Positions 60,384 through 64,000 of a stretch of 64,000 nt of DNA are shown in pieces. The notes beneath the pieces were generated by a model. That model saw only the letters and a list, made by a program, of their open reading frames with translations, had not been told where the DNA came from and searched no databases. This DNA comes from Tunturiibacter gelidiferens (lineage in GTDB: Bacteria > Acidobacteriota > Terriglobia > Terriglobales > Acidobacteriaceae), in NCBI RefSeq assembly GCF_014201335.1, contig NZ_JACHEB010000012.1, positions 186,001 through 250,000 of the forward strand. The letters are read 5' to 3'. Each line of letters opens with the position of its first letter. Position 1 is the first letter of the stretch. The position numbers were made by a program, and so were the translations under genes.

Positions 60384-61796
60384 CTAGGTCACTGTAGTCT
60401 CTTCACCAAGGTTGATTGCGCTCGCCATCAGAGTATCAACGATAGAGAACACCTGAGACGCCGCTTGATAGGAGCGTTGATATTGCGTTAGGTTCGACGC
60501 CTCTTGATCAGAAGACACGCTCGAGAGCGAATCACGCTGCGTCGTGAGCTGAGTGAGCGCAGCCTCTTGTGTTGCGTTATCCGTTGTTACACCAGAAGCG
60601 TCACTGCCGACCTGATCGAGGAATGAAGCGAGGAAGCCTGTGGTGGTCTGGCTCCCGACCACATTCGTTGTGGAAAGATCGGCAAGCGCCGTAGCATTAT
60701 TGTTCCCCGAAGATCCTTCGCCAGCAGTGGCCGCGGCTACGGCTCCAGGAGAAGTTGCGGATACGGAGATCGATGCTGCAGCACCAGTCGCGCTACCTGG
60801 AAGACTAAAGATTGCTAGACCTGGGTTTCCGCTACTGTCAACTCCCAATTCATTCTGCTGATTCACTGCAGTTCCAAGTGAAAAGGCTAGATTATCTAGT
60901 GCAGATGAATAACCCGGTAAGTACTGATCCCTTGCTTGCAAAGCTCCGCCCAAGTCTCCACCCTCGAGATTTGACGTCACGTCCTGAGGAGGATCACCTG
61001 CTAATACGTCTGTATTTCCTCCTACCTGTGTCGTACTCACTTGGAATGATTGATTACCGCTGACCAAAATCGCGCCGCCGCTAGTTGTCAAAGATATGCC
61101 ATTCTGTGACGTTGAAATCTGGTCCAATCCAACGAATTGAGACAGTTGGTCGATATCCTCCTGCCGTTGGTCTTCAAGACTGCCGGCGTCCCCGTTAGGA
61201 CTGAGACTAGCAATCTTAGAGTTAAGAGACGCTATCGAAGACGTGAGGTTATTTATCTGACCGACATCCCCGCTGACTTGCTGATTGAGACTAGTTGATA
61301 TCTGCGAAAGCTGACTCGATGCGGAATTGAAGGCGCCAGCTAACGCGCTCGCAGCAGTTAGTACTTTCTGCCGCGTTGCTGTATCAGACGGGTTAGCCTC
61401 TAAGGAAGACAGAGAGCTGAAGAAACCGTTGATCGCAGTACCAAGCTGCGACGAAGCTTCCGCTCCCGAACCCGTCGAAGCCGACGTCAGCCCGAATATG
61501 TTTTCAACCTGCTGCAAAGCAGTTTGAAGCGCGGCACTCTGCGCCGTCGTCTGCGTTTGCTGCTGCACGCGCTGTTCAAGAACTCGATCCCTTAGAGACG
61601 AAACAGTAGCGGTTACGCCCGAGCTCTGAGACTCCCCGCTTAGAGAAACTGAATCGCCCGACTGAAAACTTACAACCTCACGTGTATAGCCAGGTGTATT
61701 CTGATTTGCAACGTTGTTGGCAGTCGCGTTCAGCGCGGCCTGATCTGCCAGTAACGCTTCACTGGCTATATTTAATAGTGATGTCAGTGTACCCAT
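60384..61796 (-). CDS. flgK: Flagellar hook-associated protein FlgK
   Basis: A 470-residue first hook-filament junction protein. The N-terminus has the rod/hook signature LLNIASEALLADQAALNATANNVANQNTPGYTRE and the C-terminus the matching helix (EEASNLTQYQRSYQAASQVFSIVDTLM-type). The middle is Ser/Gly/Gln-rich and divergent. Length is close to the family's lower range. It lies between flgM and flgL on the reverse strand, with a 166-nt gap to flgM. No strong Shine-Dalgarno; codon use is AT-richer than in the metabolic genes. Confidence 0.95.
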   Translation of the reverse strand: MGTLTSLLNIASEALLADQAALNATANNVANQNTPGYTREVVSFQSGDSVSLSGESQSSGVTATVSSLRDRVLEQRVQQQTQTTAQSAALQTALQQVENIFGLTSASTGSGAEASSQLGTAINGFFSSLSSLEANPSDTATRQKVLTAASALAGAFNSASSQLSQISTSLNQQVSGDVGQINNLTSSIASLNSKIASLSPNGDAGSLEDQRQEDIDQLSQFVGLDQISTSQNGISLTTSGGAILVSGNQSFQVSTTQVGGNTDVLAGDPPQDVTSNLEGGDLGGALQARDQYLPGYSSALDNLAFSLGTAVNQQNELGVDSSGNPGLAIFSLPGSATGAAASISVSATSPGAVAAATAGEGSSGNNNATALADLSTTNVVGSQTTTGFLASFLDQVGSDASGVTTDNATQEAALTQLTTQRDSLSSVSSDQEASNLTQYQRSYQAASQVFSIVDTLMASAINLGEETTVT

Positions 61797-61962
61797 TCGT
61801 ATCCCGTGTTTCTCCCGTGCGGGCGGTAGAATTGAAGCCAGATTCTGTCCAAATTTTGAGGATGAGTTAAAGCAACTGGCTCTCTACCCAAAATTGAGAT
61901 GACGATAGTTTAGCCACCTACGATGCTGCATTTGGCAAGGACTGTTTGATCAATTGCGATCC
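61797..61962. other. Gap between flgK and flgM
   Basis: 166 nt, AT-rich, no coding frame. It may hold a promoter for flgK-flgL separate from the upstream genes, as flagellar late genes often have, but no clear sigma-28 consensus was found. Confidence 0.3.
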
Positions 61963-62271
61963 CTACTTCAGTAAGGATTGAATGATTTTGTCTGCCACGT
62001 CTGACGATGAAACTGTGTAGCTCCCAACGGCGATCGTCTCCTGCAAAGATAAAACCTTCGCAGTTCGCGTGTCCGACGCTTCCAGAGCCTGTAATACGAG
62101 GCCTCCCGTCGAACTCACAACCGTCTCATCGTCGTGTACCGCAGTTGCGCTCAATGCTTGATGCTTATCGGCCGCGATTCCGGACGTATCCACCGAGACA
62201 ATTGGCTGTGCCCCAGATGGAGTGATCGCGTTGCCTATCTGTTGACCGCCGATTCCACTTGTATAGCTCAT
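61963..62271 (-). CDS. flgM: Flagellar anti-sigma-28 factor FlgM-like
   Basis: A 102-residue, largely unstructured protein with the FlgM pattern: a Ser/Thr/Gly-rich start (SYTSGIGGQQIGN) and a C-terminal helical part (LSLQETIAVGSYTVSSSDVADKIIQSLL) that in the family wraps around sigma-28. Its position between flgJ and flgK is the usual one. GGAGG 7 nt before the ATG at 62271 fixes the start against a longer frame. Sequence is divergent, so the assignment rests on the C-terminal helix pattern and context. Confidence 0.8.
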   Translation of the reverse strand: MSYTSGIGGQQIGNAITPSGAQPIVSVDTSGIAADKHQALSATAVHDDETVVSSTGGLVLQALEASDTRTAKVLSLQETIAVGSYTVSSSDVADKIIQSLLK

Positions 62272-62341
62272 GATCAGCCTCCGTCTACTTGACTGTATCG
62301 GCATCCAATCCGCAAACTTTAGTACTCGACGATTTTCTTTT

Positions 62342-62632
62342 TCAACGCTGTTGATGTTCTTGGGTGACCTGTTCAACCACCCGTCGAGCGATCCCAAAGC
62401 CACCACTCTTCGATATGGATTTGGCAATAGCTTCGGTGCCAAAGCTGCTGATAGTGTCCGAAGCTGAGTCTTCGCTCTTCTCTTCGTCTCCCCAACTACT
62501 CTGGCCGTGCTGCATTGGTTTCAGCAGTTCCTGCAACATCGTCGCCTCAAATTGTTGGGCGGCATCCACTAGCTTGGCTTGTCTTTGGGCCTCCGCGGTA
62601 GGTAAGCGTGAGATATCCGGATCTATCTTCAT
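62342..62632 (-). CDS. flgJ: Rod-binding protein (FlgJ N-terminal domain)
   Basis: A 96-residue protein matching the rod-binding domain of FlgJ: VDAAQQFEATMLQELLKPM is the signature helix. It lacks the C-terminal muramidase found in proteobacterial FlgJ, so another enzyme must open the peptidoglycan. The start (ATG) overlaps the flgI stop by 4 nt (ATGA on the reverse strand), indicating translational coupling. 70 nt separate it from flgM. Confidence 0.9.
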   Translation of the reverse strand: MKIDPDISRLPTAEAQRQAKLVDAAQQFEATMLQELLKPMQHGQSSWGDEEKSEDSASDTISSFGTEAIAKSISKSGGFGIARRVVEQVTQEHQQR

Positions 62633-63804
62633 AGGACTTCAATCTCCGCTTCTAGTGCACCTGCAGACTTCATTGCTTGGAGGATCGAGATAACATCGCG
62701 CGCTGAGGCTCCAATCATCTGGAGGCTTCGGACTAGGTCATCCACCGTAGCTCCCTGCTTGAGCTCGATTCGGTTGACCGGTTTGTCCTGGGCATCAACT
62801 CGCGTCTGCTGCACAACCTGCGTTGTGCCACCTGAGGAAAATGCATTTGGCTGCGATACCTGAAACTCGCTCACCACGTTGACTGCTAGTCCCCCGTGAA
62901 GAATAGACACCGGCTGCAACACCACCGTTCCGCCGATAACTACGGTACCTGTACGCTCATTGACAATCACTTTCGCTCGAGGAAAGACAGGTACTTCTAT
63001 TGATTCGACCTGAGCCAGTAGGGCCGGAACCTCTTCACCCACTCCGACCAGCAGATCGATTCTCCGACTATCGAGAACGCGTGCTGCAGATCGTCCCAAC
63101 GAACGATTGATCGCAAGGGCCATGGCCTCTGCGCCGCGAAAGTCAGCATCATTCAATAAGAGTGAAAACTGCTTTTTTCCATCCAAATCCAGTGGCACGC
63201 CGCGTTCCACCATCGCACCAAAAGGGACTCGAGCAGTATTGGGATGATTGTATTGTTTTGCATTTCCATTCACGCTGATCGAATAACCACCAACAACCAA
63301 CGGCCCCTGCGCCTGCGCATATATTTTGCCGTCTGATCCGTAAAGAGGCGTCATCAGAAGCAACCCACCCTCGAGGCTCCTCGCATCACCTGCGGAGGAG
63401 ACCGTAATGTCGAGTTTGGTACCTGGACGAGCAAAGGGCGGCAACGTCGCAGAAACAAAGACTGCCGCGAGATTCTGGACTCGGATTGCCGCTGCGGGAA
63501 CGCTGACCCCCATGCGGAGCAAGGTTGACGCCAATGTTTGGGCAGGAAACGTTGTTTGCTGACTGTCGCCGGTGCCCTGCAGACCAACGACTATTCCGTA
63601 TCCAACTAATTGATTGTCGCGAATACCCTCGATCGAAGCGATATCCTTGACGCGCGCTTGCCTTGGCCCAGATGTCGTCTGGTCTGAAAAGAGAGCACGC
63701 GCAGCCGAGGTAGAAGATAGAATCAAGAAGCACAAAAAGGAGATCAAAAGTCTCATGAGTGATTTCTGCACCTGTGATTTTTTTGGATTGTCAGCAACAT
63801 GCAT
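62629..63804 (-). CDS. flgI: Flagellar P-ring protein FlgI
   Basis: FlgI forms the periplasmic P ring around the rod. The 391-residue protein has a signal peptide (hydrophobic LMRLLISFLCFLILSS, about 16-31) and typical motifs: VKDIASIEGIRDNQLVGYGIVVGLQGTGDS, TGTVVIGGTVVLQPVS, and ATVDDLVRSLQMIGASARDVISILQAM at the end. ATG 63804 has GAGGAA 6 nt upstream; a GTG at 63816 that overlaps the flgH stop and an ATG at 63756 are alternatives. It is the second gene of the operon seen here. Confidence 0.95.
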   Translation of the reverse strand: MHVADNPKKSQVQKSLMRLLISFLCFLILSSTSAARALFSDQTTSGPRQARVKDIASIEGIRDNQLVGYGIVVGLQGTGDSQQTTFPAQTLASTLLRMGVSVPAAAIRVQNLAAVFVSATLPPFARPGTKLDITVSSAGDARSLEGGLLLMTPLYGSDGKIYAQAQGPLVVGGYSISVNGNAKQYNHPNTARVPFGAMVERGVPLDLDGKKQFSLLLNDADFRGAEAMALAINRSLGRSAARVLDSRRIDLLVGVGEEVPALLAQVESIEVPVFPRAKVIVNERTGTVVIGGTVVLQPVSILHGGLAVNVVSEFQVSQPNAFSSGGTTQVVQQTRVDAQDKPVNRIELKQGATVDDLVRSLQMIGASARDVISILQAMKSAGALEAEIEVL

Positions 63805-63815
63805 AGAATTCCTCA

Positions 63816-64000
63816 CTAGAAAACCAACACTTTTTGTAGGAGACGGACAAGGGGGTTCTGGCGATGCGTGTAATCGTTGATAATTCCCTTCCCACGTACC
63901 TCAAGCTCCAGGCTAGAAATGGCCGTCGATAAGACCTGATTCTGTTGAGAGATATCTTCGGGACGGACGAGCCCTCTCAAAATGATCGTCTGCGTCTGCT
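63816..64000 (-). CDS. flgH: Flagellar L-ring protein FlgH, 3' part
   Basis: The last 60 codons of flgH, entering from the right edge. The reverse-strand translation reads TQTIILRGLVRPEDISQQN, then a VLSTAISSLELEVRGKGIIND segment and ends LVRLLQKVLVF, matching the C-terminus of FlgH (G-VRP-DI, T-I, A-I-Y-GKG--, L---F). The stop codon is at 63816-63818, 11 nt before the chosen flgI start. The N-terminal part, including the lipoprotein signal, lies beyond the window. Confidence 0.88.
   Translation of the reverse strand, partial: QTQTIILRGLVRPEDISQQNQVLSTAISSLELEVRGKGIINDYTHRQNPLVRLLQKVLVF

Overview
The window looks like a chromosomal segment of a GC-rich Gram-negative bacterium, most probably an acidobacterium of the Terriglobia/Acidobacteriaceae type (Edaphobacter, Granulicella or Terriglobus relatives). 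This is inferred from lipopolysaccharide and lipoprotein genes (lpxD, lspA, lgt), TonB proteins, a flagellar P/L ring and several small families I associate with that group. It could not be tested by search. No rRNA, tRNA, CRISPR array, insertion sequence or phage gene was recognised.

Layout. 0-6 kb: pyridoxal-phosphate synthase genes pdxS and pdxT, separated by a Tat-exported ferritin-like protein, a SYLF lipid-binding protein and a membrane protein. 6-10 kb: a tight cytochrome c oxidase operon (subunits II, I, III) framed by two tiny membrane proteins; subunit I has lost usually conserved proton-channel residues. 10-23 kb: housekeeping and metabolic genes, including a CCA-adding enzyme with a histone-H1-like tail, lpxD, a REC-PAS regulator, tmk, a cytochrome P450, a TOBE protein, a CAP protein and an OprB-like porin. 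23-36 kb: holB, a Sua5/TsaC gene, a CYTH protein, two TonB proteins around an orphan chemoreceptor, ileS-lspA and uvrA. 36-42 kb: a zone of different codon use, with a DUF2252 gene broken by an in-frame amber codon, a cytochrome c/P460 lipoprotein flanked by a short gene-end duplication, and a multi-PAS histidine kinase. 42-49 kb: a TPR/exported-protein operon, an M48/SprT-like metallopeptidase apparently starting at CTG, aqpZ, lgt and hpt. 49-59 kb: two alpha/beta hydrolases, a luciferase-like oxidoreductase, a radical-SAM plus UdgX-type uracil-DNA glycosylase cassette, deoC, and a GAF-GAF-PP2C phosphatase behind a long structured leader. 59-64 kb: a reverse-strand flagellar operon flgH-flgI-flgJ-flgM-flgK-flgL, AT-richer than the rest and cut by the window edge.

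Themes. Envelope and lipoprotein biogenesis (lspA, lgt, lpxD), nucleic-acid repair (uvrA, radical SAM plus UdgX) and respiration are the recognisable functional groups. Start codons are often not ATG (GTG, TTG, probably CTG), and several genes without a Shine-Dalgarno sequence have a -10-like hexamer 6-7 nt before the start codon, suggesting leaderless transcripts. The items most worth following up are the radical-SAM/DUF4130-UdgX pair, the atypical oxidase with its two small partners, the structured leader in front of the PP2C phosphatase, and the CTG-started metallopeptidase.
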